Part shown: in pieces, positions 1-5,550 of the stretch | Layout of the letters: the number at the start of each line of letters is the position of its first letter | Position numbering within the stretch: the stretch's first letter is position 1 | NCBI GenBank assembly: GCA_030636245.1 | Contig: DAOVXI010000090.1 | Location: forward strand, 1 to 7,475 | Reading direction: 5' to 3' | DNA length: 7,475 nt | Source of the DNA: Deltaproteobacteria bacterium | GTDB taxonomy: Bacteria > Desulfobacterota > GWC2-55-46 > DRQE01 | Notes under the pieces: generated by a model | Told to the model about the DNA's origin: nothing | The model's database searches: none | What the model saw: the letters and a program-made list of their open reading frames with translations, nothing else | Program-made: the position numbers and the translations under genes

Positions 1-81
1 GATATTATTGCTAAAATTGAAAATACAGAGCTTTTAACTGATGAGGCAAAGCGGTTGCTCTTTAATCTTAAGAAAAAATAG
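1..81 (+). CDS. C-terminal end of a gene, probably tRNA (guanine37-N1)-methyltransferase TrmD (partial)
   Basis: Frame 1 is open from the window edge to a TAG at 79-81 and gives 26 residues ending LLTDEAKRLLFNLKKK. No domain is visible. The identification rests on position and a weak family resemblance. In many bacteria trmD lies directly upstream of rplS, and TrmD proteins often end in a charged helix of the type 'RPDLL...ELT.E...LL..I'. The DII...ELLTDEAKRLL segment here is compatible with that. In some Deltaproteobacteria a second RNA methyltransferase gene sits between trmD and rplS, so this stub could belong to that protein instead. The stop is 30 nt ahead of the promoter that serves rplS. 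That the frame is coding is likely; the product name is a guess from synteny. Confidence 0.4.
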   Translation, partial: DIIAKIENTELLTDEAKRLLFNLKKK

Positions 82-111
82 AGAAAATCAGCTGTATCCG
101 TGTTTTATTGA

Positions 112-140
112 TTGACAATAGGTTTGTCCTAAAGTAAAAT
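112..140 (+). promoter_or_regulatory. Strong sigma70-type promoter for the rplS-rnhB-yraN unit
   Basis: A perfect -35 hexamer TTGACA (112-117) and a -10 hexamer TAAAAT (135-140, 5 of 6 to consensus) are separated by the optimal 17 bp. Transcription would start near 147, giving a leader of about 56 nt before the rplS ATG. The promoter lies in the gap after the upstream gene's stop, so L19 and the genes behind it can be expressed independently of an upstream rpsP-rimM-trmD type operon. No convincing terminator separates it from the upstream gene, so read-through is also possible. Confidence 0.72.
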
Positions 141-180
141 AATCAATTCTAGGTATATGGATTTAGTCGTTTTAGTAGAA

Positions 181-196
181 AGAGGAGAATGAGGAG
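181..196 (+). promoter_or_regulatory. Doubled Shine-Dalgarno of rplS
   Basis: Two purine-rich anti-16S matches occur in tandem: AGAGGAG at 181-187 and GAGGAG at 191-196. The second lies 6 nt ahead of the ATG at 203, an ideal spacing, and fixes the start. The first is 15 nt away and may act as a standby site. This fits the high expression needed for a ribosomal protein. It is by far the strongest ribosome-binding region in the first half of the window. Confidence 0.7.
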
Positions 197-202
197 AATA
201 AG

Positions 203-550
203 ATGAGTATTTTAAGCGAAATAGAAAAAGAATATTTAAAGACTGACATCCCGCTCTTTCGTGCAGGGGATACTGTTATAGTAAATGTTAAGATCAAAGA
301 GGGTGAGAAGGAAAGGGTTCAGGCCTTTGAAGGAGTTGTGCTTAGAAGGCGCGGGGGCGGAACCAGAGCTACCTTTACCGTTAGGAAGATTTCCTACGGA
401 GTTGGGGTGGAGAGGGTGTTCCCACTGCACTCACCTTCAGTTGAGTCCATAAAGGTTAAGACCAGAGGCAAGGTCAGACAGGGAAGGCTCTACTATCTCA
501 GGCAGTTAAAAGGTAAGGCCGCAAGGGTTAAGACAAGAGACAGGGTTTAA
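203..550 (+). CDS. rplS: Large-subunit ribosomal protein bL19
   Basis: This encodes bL19, a 50S protein located at the interface with the 30S subunit. The 115-residue length is typical of the family. The diagnostic stretch RKISYGVGVERVFPLHSP is at residues 61-78 and the second conserved block RGKVRQGRLYYLR at 88-100. The N-terminal FRAGDTVIVNVKIKEG segment (residues 19-34) begins the SH3-like beta barrel. The start is fixed by a strong SD 6 nt upstream of the ATG. It is the first gene behind the promoter at 112-140, and rnhB follows after 20 nt. The trmD-rplS-rnhB-yraN order is a conserved neighbourhood. Nothing is missing or unusual in the protein. Confidence 0.97.
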   Translation: MSILSEIEKEYLKTDIPLFRAGDTVIVNVKIKEGEKERVQAFEGVVLRRRGGGTRATFTVRKISYGVGVERVFPLHSPSVESIKVKTRGKVRQGRLYYLRQLKGKAARVKTRDRV

Positions 551-570
551 GGTTTAGCCCCCCCCTTGTT

Positions 571-1167
571 ATGGATAACTTAGAGCGTGAGGCTTTAAGC
601 AAAGGTTTTAAAAATATTATCGGCGTTGACGAAGCAGGAAGAGGCCCTTTGGCCGGCCCTGTTGTCAGCGCCGCAGTTGTTTTCAGCCCCGATCTCTTGG
701 GGCTTGGTATTCGTGATTCCAAGAAACTTACCGCCGTAAAAAGAGAACTCCTTTCAAAACTGATCTATAAAAGCTCACCGTGTGTTTCGGTTGCAACCTG
801 CTGGCCTGAAGAGGTTGATGAGATAAATATCCATAACGCCGCGCTTATATCCATGCGTAGAGCCGTCTTGGCGCTTTCCATAAAACCCGACATTGTGCTT
901 ATCGATGGTAAGTTTACGCTTAAGGATATGGATGTAGAGCAAAAGGCCGTAATAGGCGGCGATAATAAAAGCGTAACCATAGCCGCGGCTTCTATAATAG
1001 CAAAAACCACGAGGGACACCATCATGCGTGCCTACCACATAATTTACCCCGCGTATAACTTCGAGCGCAACAAAGGTTACCCCACAAAGGAGCATGTTGC
1101 GGCGTTAAATTTAAGTGGTCCTTCTCCCATACATAGAAGGTCCTTTAGTTATAGCGGGAAGAAGTAG
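571..1167 (+). CDS. rnhB: Ribonuclease HII
   Basis: RNase HII is a cytoplasmic endonuclease that cuts the RNA strand of RNA-DNA hybrids and starts removal of single ribonucleotides misinserted into DNA. The 198-residue protein has the family signature GVDEAGRGPLAGPVVSAAVV from residue 18, with the metal-binding pair D20/E21. It also has DSKKL at 49-53, the third carboxylate D112 in VLIDGK, and the fourth, D149, in IIAKTTRD. The C-terminal NKGYPTKEH (167-175) and GPSPIHRRSF (183-192) blocks are conserved, so the enzyme should be active. The ATG lies 20 nt after rplS with no good SD. The nearest purine match is AAGG about 18 nt upstream, and a run of eight C (558-565) sits just before the start. 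Translation may depend on coupling to rplS. The chosen start leaves 19 residues before the first catalytic Asp, which is normal for the family. Confidence 0.96.
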   Translation: MDNLEREALSKGFKNIIGVDEAGRGPLAGPVVSAAVVFSPDLLGLGIRDSKKLTAVKRELLSKLIYKSSPCVSVATCWPEEVDEINIHNAALISMRRAVLALSIKPDIVLIDGKFTLKDMDVEQKAVIGGDNKSVTIAAASIIAKTTRDTIMRAYHIIYPAYNFERNKGYPTKEHVAALNLSGPSPIHRRSFSYSGKK

Positions 1168-1178
1168 AGAGTGTAGTT

Positions 1179-1580
1179 ATGTCTATATTAACTCGTTTAT
1201 TCAAGCACGGAGCTGGCGCAAAAAAGGATATGGGTACCTACGGCGAGGATCATGCCGTCCGGATGCTTAAGAAAGCCGGCTGCAAGGTGCTTGAACGTAA
1301 CTTTAGAACAAGGATGGGAGAGATCGATGTGGTTGCCGATGAAGATGGCACGCTTCTCTTTGTTGAGGTTAAGACACGGGGCAAGCACTCGATCGCGAAA
1401 CCATTCGAATCGGTAGACAGAAGAAAACAGGAAAAGATAATCAAAGCTTCGCTTGAGTATCTCAGCAAGAATAATATTGATGAAGACACCCCGATAAGGT
1501 TTGATGTTATCTCGATCGTTGTGGACGGCGAAAGTGTTGATACCGAATACATAAAGAACGCTTTTGATATGGACGGATAA
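1179..1580 (+). CDS. yraN: UPF0102 family protein YraN, predicted nuclease-fold protein
   Basis: The 133-residue product is a standard-length member of UPF0102, a family with a restriction-endonuclease-like (Holliday-junction-resolvase-like) fold whose cellular role is not settled. Visible conserved elements are GEDHAVRML (22-30), NFRTRMGEIDVVA (41-53) with D50, and FVEVKTR (61-67) with E63 and K65. Together these give the E...D...ExK arrangement expected of the nuclease core. RFDVISI is at 107-113 and IKNAFDM at 126-131. The gene begins 11 nt after the rnhB stop, so it is co-transcribed with rplS-rnhB. Pairing with RNase HII is widespread and suggests a role in nucleic-acid repair or processing, but that is inference. 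The SD is weak (GAGAG-type purines about 9 nt upstream). An unusual GAGAKKDMGT spacer (11-20) precedes the domain. Confidence 0.93.
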   Translation: MSILTRLFKHGAGAKKDMGTYGEDHAVRMLKKAGCKVLERNFRTRMGEIDVVADEDGTLLFVEVKTRGKHSIAKPFESVDRRKQEKIIKASLEYLSKNNIDEDTPIRFDVISIVVDGESVDTEYIKNAFDMDG

Positions 1581-1624
1581 GCCGCCTTGCATAAAATGTA
1601 TATCTGAAGTAAGATACCCCCACC

Positions 1625-1654
1625 TTAAGAGACCTATGTTTTGGTCTTTATAAT
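1625..1654 (+). promoter_or_regulatory. Candidate polA promoter giving a leaderless mRNA
   Basis: A perfect -10 hexamer TATAAT occupies 1649-1654. With the usual register (-12 to -7), +1 falls on position 1661, the A of the polA ATG. The best -35 candidate is TTAAGA at 1625-1630 (4 of 6, 18-bp spacer). An imperfect hairpin AGACC (1630-1634)/GGTCT (1643-1647) lies between the two elements. No Shine-Dalgarno match exists in the 20 nt before the ATG, and a TAA (1658-1660) abuts the ATG in frame, so no upstream start is possible. Together these suggest leaderless initiation, possibly alongside read-through from yraN. A weaker alternative promoter is TTGCAT (1587-1592) with TAAGAT (1610-1615). Confidence 0.45.
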
Positions 1655-1660
1655 CATTAA

Positions 1661-4249
1661 ATGGCAAAGAAAAAACTCATAATAATAGACGGCATGTCAT
1701 GCGTGTACAGGGCTTATCACGCGATACCTCCTTTCTCTAACTCAAAGGGGCTTCCAACGAACGCTACCTACGGCTATACCCAGACGCTAAGAAAAATAAT
1801 CGCCTCCTACTCTCCTGATTACATTGCTGTTGCCTTCGACCTTAAGGGGCCGACCATACGTCACGAGCTCTTTGAAGGTTATAAGGCAGAGCGCAAACCC
1901 ATGGAGGACGCGCTTGTTGCCCAGATAGATTATATTAAAGAGGTTACAACCGCGCTTAACATACCGCTCCTTGAGCTTTCCGGCTATGAGGCGGATGATA
2001 TTCTTGCAACTATTGTTAAGAAACTCAAGGGCGAAGATATTGAGATATTTATTGTGACAGGGGATAAGGACCTGTGTCAGCTCGTGGACGAGAATGTCTT
2101 CATACTTGAGCACGCAAAGGACAAGGTGCTTGGCAGGGGTGAGGTCAAAGAGAAGTTAGGTGTTCCGCCGGAGCTTGTAAGAGATCTGCTCTCACTCGCA
2201 GGGGACACCGCTGACAACATCCCGGGTATAGCAGGGGTAGGTCCAAAGACCGCGGCAAAACTACTTAACGAATACGGCTCCTTTGACGAGGTCTTCCTTA
2301 ACGCTGATAATGTTAGCGGAAAAAAGCTGAAGGAAAGGCTTAAGGAGCATAAGGACAACGCGCTGCTGTCAAGAGAGCTTGCAACGCTACATGATAACGT
2401 ACCTCTTACGTTTACTCTCAAATCCTTCAAGCTTAAGGAGGCTGATCTTGAGACGCTGGAGCCGCTTTTTCTTGAGCTTGAGTTCACCAAACTCCTAAAG
2501 GATATAATGCCGGCAGATGATGGCGGTGAGGCTTTGGCGGTTGTTGATCATAAGGTAATTGAAAACATTGATGACGCGAAAGAAGCAGTAAAGGGCTTTG
2601 GTAATGTTAAAGAGCTTTGTTTAACTCTTTCCGGGTTTGAGGAAAAGGATAAGGAAGAAAAGTCTATCGGTGTCAAGGCTATTGGCAAGGATGCCTTTGT
2701 TTTTCGTTTTAACGAAGCACTTAGTGAAAAAGATGTTGTTGAGTCACTAAAGGAGCTGGTAGAGAATGAAAAGGTGAAAAAGATTACTGAGAACAGCAAG
2801 GCTCTCTTTAATTTTTTTGGCACTTACGGTGTTGATGTGGCAGGGGTGGCGATGGATATAGCGCTGGCCTCATATCTTCTTAATCCATCAGCTTCGCATA
2901 AAGTGGAAGACCTTTATTATCTTAAGATCGAGCAACGGCTTAATATTGGTAGCACAGCGGTGAGCTCGGCCATGAAGCTCCAGGCAATTGAAGAGCTTAC
3001 TCCGCTTCTCAAGAAAGAGCTTAAGGATGCGGGGCTAATAAAGTTGTTCGAAGAGATGGAGCTGCCTCTTTCGAAGGTCCTCTCAGGGATGGAGCTCTTG
3101 GGTATAGAGGTCGACACAGGGAGGCTTGAAAAACTTCAACTCGAGATGGAAGGTAAACTTAAAGATCTTACCGAAGAGTTATATAGGATGGCCGGTTATG
3201 AATTTAATATCGCCTCTCCGAAGCAGCTCTCGGAGCTGTTATTTACAAAACTTGGTCTTAAACCGGTAAAGAAAACCAAGACCGGTTTCTCAACTGATGA
3301 GTCTGTCTTGACCAAGCTTGCAACACAGCACGAGATACCTGAGAAGATAATAGCGTATCGTCAGATAGCTAAACTTAAGAGTACCTATATCGATGCGCTC
3401 TTGGTCCTTGCGGACAAGGACACAAGACGTGTGCACACCACTTTCAACCAGAGCTCTACAGCCACGGGACGGCTTTCCAGCTCTAACCCGAATATGCAGA
3501 ACATACCGATCAAGGGAGAGTATGGACCCAAGATACGCGGTGCCTTTATCGCAAAAAAAGGTTATAAGCTCATGGCGGCCGATTACTCTCAGGTTGAGCT
3601 GAGGCTTGTTGCTCATCTTTCAGGTGATAAGACACTGATAGAGTCTTTTATCTCAGGTGAGGATGTGCATAAACGGACCGCAAGCGAGGTTTTTGATATA
3701 ATGCCGGGGCTTGTAACATCTGAGATGCGTAGACGCGCAAAGGCGATAAACTTTGGAATTATATACGGGATGGGCCCGCACGGGCTTGCTGCAGAGCTTG
3801 GTACTTCGATGGGGGAGGCCTCCGAGTATATAGCCGCGTATTTTGCTCACTATAACGGTGTGAGTGCTTTTATTGATAAAACAATTGAGGATGCTACGGA
3901 GAAGGGTTATACCGAGACTATCTATGGACGCAGGCGTTTCGTGCCGGAGCTTAGTGCAACCTCGCCTCAGGTAGTGCGTTTTGGCGAGAGGGTTGCCGTA
4001 AATACCCCGGTGCAGGGTTCGGCGGCAGACATCATAAAGGCCGCAATGATAAGTGTTGATAAGCGTCTTTCTTCAAACTTTTCATCCAGGATGCTCCTTC
4101 AGGTCCATGACGAACTTGTACTTGAGGTAAAGGACAGTGAGAGTGTAGAGGTAGAAGCCCTTTTAATAGAAGAGATGGAGGGCGTCATCAAACTTAAGGT
4201 GCCGCTTGTTGTTAATGTAAGTACTGCTAAAAGATGGGATAAGGCTTGA
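1661..4249 (+). CDS. polA: DNA polymerase I, proofreading-deficient type
   Basis: This family A DNA polymerase fills gaps and removes RNA primers at Okazaki fragments and in repair. It has 862 residues. The 5'-nuclease domain (about 1-290) carries the metal ligands D10, E110, D112, D113, D135, D137, D182 and D185, each offset by 3 from the E. coli numbering. The central domain (about 290-465) has the 3'-5' exonuclease position but has lost its catalytic residues: the DxE motif is replaced near 319-325 (LCLTLSG), NLKYD by NSKAL (378-382), and no YxxxD is present. The polymerase domain is intact. Motif A is DYSQVELR with D641; motif B is K694...F698...Y702; motif C is VHDE with D817/E818. F698 (E. 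coli F762 position) predicts ordinary discrimination against dideoxynucleotides. The ATG follows an in-frame TAA directly and lacks an SD. A small membrane-protein gene begins 1 nt after the stop. Confidence 0.98.
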   Translation: MAKKKLIIIDGMSCVYRAYHAIPPFSNSKGLPTNATYGYTQTLRKIIASYSPDYIAVAFDLKGPTIRHELFEGYKAERKPMEDALVAQIDYIKEVTTALNIPLLELSGYEADDILATIVKKLKGEDIEIFIVTGDKDLCQLVDENVFILEHAKDKVLGRGEVKEKLGVPPELVRDLLSLAGDTADNIPGIAGVGPKTAAKLLNEYGSFDEVFLNADNVSGKKLKERLKEHKDNALLSRELATLHDNVPLTFTLKSFKLKEADLETLEPLFLELEFTKLLKDIMPADDGGEALAVVDHKVIENIDDAKEAVKGFGNVKELCLTLSGFEEKDKEEKSIGVKAIGKDAFVFRFNEALSEKDVVESLKELVENEKVKKITENSKALFNFFGTYGVDVAGVAMDIALASYLLNPSASHKVEDLYYLKIEQRLNIGSTAVSSAMKLQAIEELTPLLKKELKDAGLIKLFEEMELPLSKVLSGMELLGIEVDTGRLEKLQLEMEGKLKDLTEELYRMAGYEFNIASPKQLSELLFTKLGLKPVKKTKTGFSTDESVLTKLATQHEIPEKIIAYRQIAKLKSTYIDALLVLADKDTRRVHTTFNQSSTATGRLSSSNPNMQNIPIKGEYGPKIRGAFIAKKGYKLMAADYSQVELRLVAHLSGDKTLIESFISGEDVHKRTASEVFDIMPGLVTSEMRRRAKAINFGIIYGMGPHGLAAELGTSMGEASEYIAAYFAHYNGVSAFIDKTIEDATEKGYTETIYGRRRFVPELSATSPQVVRFGERVAVNTPVQGSAADIIKAAMISVDKRLSSNFSSRMLLQVHDELVLEVKDSESVEVEALLIEEMEGVIKLKVPLVVNVSTAKRWDKA

Positions 4250-4250
4250 T

Positions 4251-4718
4251 ATGAAAGAGATTACCGTAACTGAAGTTGATTTTAGTTTTGACGATATGAC
4301 AATTGGTTTTTCAGATGTGCTTGGCTTCAGATCTGTCGCTTCAATGGGTAGGGTTAAGGCGCAGTTGTTCCTGCATGGCGGTAAAATACTTACCCTGCAT
4401 AAAGATGACAGGTTCTCACGTCAAGGCGGCGGCGAAACCATGGCTTTCGATGATTTCTTGTCATTTATCGAGGCAAAAGCGGAAAATCTCGATATAGAGA
4501 TATCTAAATGGAAGAAGTGGAGAATATATATACCACTTATAGTATTTGAGTTCGCTTTGGTTATCTCAGCTATCTTAAGGGATCGCACGCTCGGTTATGC
4601 CGTTATCCTGCTTGCCGTGGGTGCGGCTTTTTCCTTATCCTTCGGATATATATGGGAGAAGAAAGCCAGGAAGCTTGTCTGGAATAAGGAAGCTATGAAA
4701 GAGAAGCCCTTTGCTTGA
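4251..4718 (+). CDS. Hypothetical membrane protein coupled to polA, two predicted transmembrane helices
   Basis: I do not recognise this 155-residue protein. Residues 1-90 form a soluble, mixed alpha/beta-looking region, with alternating hydrophobic segments such as KAQLFLHGGKILTLH (36-50) and an acidic helix-like stretch at 66-84. Two hydrophobic segments follow, about 91-109 and 113-135, joined by a short RDRT turn that suggests a helical hairpin. The tail from 136 is basic (KKARKLVWNKEAMKEK), which by the positive-inside rule puts both ends in the cytoplasm. There is no signal peptide. The ATG is separated from the polA stop by one nucleotide (TGA-T-ATG) and has an AAGG 6 nt upstream, so translational coupling to polA is likely. 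The N-terminal part could be a PH-like membrane-protein domain, but I see no diagnostic motif. Confidence 0.8.
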   Translation: MKEITVTEVDFSFDDMTIGFSDVLGFRSVASMGRVKAQLFLHGGKILTLHKDDRFSRQGGGETMAFDDFLSFIEAKAENLDIEISKWKKWRIYIPLIVFEFALVISAILRDRTLGYAVILLAVGAAFSLSFGYIWEKKARKLVWNKEAMKEKPFA

Positions 4719-4763
4719 GTTTGTTCAATTAGATCCAGAAGTTATGTTTTTCATGCAGAGTGC

Positions 4764-4792
4764 TTGACATCAGTTCTAATGAAGGTTAATAT
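4764..4792 (+). promoter_or_regulatory. Promoter for the signal-transduction cassette
   Basis: A perfect TTGACA (4764-4769) and TAATAT (4787-4792, 4 of 6 to TATAAT) are spaced by 17 bp. Transcription would start near 4799, giving a leader of about 110 nt before the regulator's ATG at 4909. The -10 element and start point overlap inverted repeats (see 4787-4814), so this promoter is a plausible target of regulation, possibly by the HTH-receiver protein it expresses. A second, weaker candidate is TTGCGA (4812-4817) with TATAAA/TAAAAA around 4833-4840. Confidence 0.55.
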
Positions 4793-4814
4793 TACTAAGT
4801 AAATCGTAATGTTG
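4787..4814 (+). repeat. Nested inverted repeats over the -10/start region, candidate operator or leader hairpin
   Basis: Two overlapping dyads are visible. The first is an 11-nt palindrome TTACT-A-AGTAA at 4792-4802. The second is a larger imperfect dyad, TAATATTAC (4787-4795) against GTAATGTTG (4806-4814). It matches at 7 of 9 positions as DNA, or 9 pairs including two G-U if folded as RNA, with a 10-nt loop. TAATATTA (4787-4794) is also self-complementary. In AT-rich DNA some dyads occur by chance, so operator function is an inference from their position exactly over the predicted transcription start. Confidence 0.35.
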
Positions 4815-4887
4815 CGAAGACAGCTCAAGATATATAAAAATGTAACTTTTAGTAAGGCTATAGTTAGTTTTTGGCTTTTACTCTTTA

Positions 4888-4896
4888 GGGGGAGGG
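4888..4896 (+). promoter_or_regulatory. G-rich ribosome-binding site of the HTH-receiver gene
   Basis: GGGGGAGGG at 4888-4896 is the only SD-like sequence ahead of the ATG at 4909. The spacing of 12 nt is longer than optimal, but no alternative ATG, GTG or TTG lies between them in frame. The start is also supported by the conserved HTH domain beginning at residue 7. Confidence 0.6.
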
Positions 4897-4908
4897 TACA
4901 AGATAAAT

Positions 4909-5484
4909 ATGAGCAACGATGAGAAGCCGTATACAACCGGAGAAGTGGCGGAGCTTAGTCACGTTACAATAAATGCAGTAAAAAAATGGATCAGTGCCGG
5001 CAAGCTGCCGGCATTTAAAACCCCTGGAGGTCACTTCAGGATAAAGCGTGATGACTTCAGGCGATTTATAGTTAAGTACAGGCTTCATGTTAAGGATAAT
5101 GGAGTTCCTGTTAAAAGGAAGGTCTTGATCGTTGATGATGACACCTCAATGGTCGGTTTTCTTAAAAAAGCTTTGGAAGCTTCAAAAGATAATTACTATG
5201 ACATAGAGGTGGCCGGAGATGGATATGAAGCTCTTATAAAGGTTGGTTCATTCAGGCCCGAGCTTTTGGTCCTGGACATCAAGATGCCTCGCATAGACGG
5301 CCTTGAAGTATGCAGACGTCTTAGGGCCGATGAGAAAACCTCTGATACAAAGATCTTGGCAATAACAGGTTTTGGTGGAGATGAAGATGTCTCCAAAGTA
5401 CTTGAGGCCGGTGCAGATAACTGTTTAAGTAAGCCTATGCAGTTTGCCGAGTTCAAGGAAAGTGTTGAGAAGTTATTGGGTTGA
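4909..5484 (+). CDS. Response regulator with N-terminal excisionase/MerR-type HTH and C-terminal receiver domain
   Basis: The 191-residue protein has two domains. Residues 7-55 form an excisionase-family (MerR-superfamily) helix-turn-helix with the pattern YTTGEVAELSHVTINAVKKW and a wing GKLPAFKTPGGHFRI. Residues 70-191 form a CheY-like receiver. Its acidic cluster is D76/D77/D78, the phospho-acceptor is D123 in VLDIKMPRIDG, the switch Thr is T153 and the conserved Lys is K175 in LSKP. All active-site residues are present, so it should be phosphorylatable. The domain order is the reverse of the common OmpR/NarL plan, and the short linker (56-69) leaves little room for another domain. It likely binds DNA in a phosphorylation-dependent way, and the dyads at its own promoter are an obvious candidate target. 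No histidine kinase is visible nearby. The downstream sensor and receptor genes point to a shared pathway. Confidence 0.92.
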   Translation: MSNDEKPYTTGEVAELSHVTINAVKKWISAGKLPAFKTPGGHFRIKRDDFRRFIVKYRLHVKDNGVPVKRKVLIVDDDTSMVGFLKKALEASKDNYYDIEVAGDGYEALIKVGSFRPELLVLDIKMPRIDGLEVCRRLRADEKTSDTKILAITGFGGDEDVSKVLEAGADNCLSKPMQFAEFKESVEKLLG

Positions 5485-5550
5485 ACAACTAATCGTTCCT
5501 ACCCGTTAAAAGTTTTTTTGAGAGGTGCTGAAGGCGGCACACAAGATCCT

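Noticed and set aside
189..206. Five-codon minicistron (ATG AGG AGA ATA AGA TGA) overlapping the rplS start
   Set aside because: Its ATG is only 2 nt from the upstream AGAGGAG, too close for efficient initiation, and the frame arises from the repeated GAGGAGAA purine motif. Without conservation it is probably chance.
775..1095. Two overlapping minus-strand open frames inside rnhB
   Set aside because: They lie wholly within a gene whose catalytic motifs are all intact in the plus frame, and their translations look non-protein-like.
1601..1616. Small hairpin TATCT-GAAGTA-AGATA after yraN
   Set aside because: A five-pair AT-rich stem with no following T-run is too weak to call a terminator or regulatory element.
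1197..1667. Long minus-strand open frame (156 codons) antisense to yraN and the yraN-polA gap
   Set aside because: It overlaps a clearly conserved UPF0102 gene, its translation has no recognisable motif, and it has no plausible upstream RBS. It is a shadow frame.
2077..2490. Minus-strand open frame of 137 codons within polA, very rich in Ser and Leu
   Set aside because: The Ser/Leu bias is the expected reverse complement of the Lys/Glu/Leu-rich coding strand of polA, and there is no independent support.
4851..4889. Imperfect pairing of AGTAAGG (4851-4857) with a CTTTTACT segment (about 4874-4882) upstream of the SD, considered as a riboswitch or leader hairpin
   Set aside because: Only seven pairs including two G-U, with no recognised riboswitch features. 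It is compatible with chance in AT-rich leader DNA.
5486..5519. Possible intrinsic terminator after the HTH-receiver gene (weak stem from AACTAA..CG with CG..TTAAAAGTT, then T7)
   Set aside because: The stem needs bulges on both sides and contains few G-C pairs. The T-run alone is not enough to call a terminator between genes that otherwise look co-transcribed.
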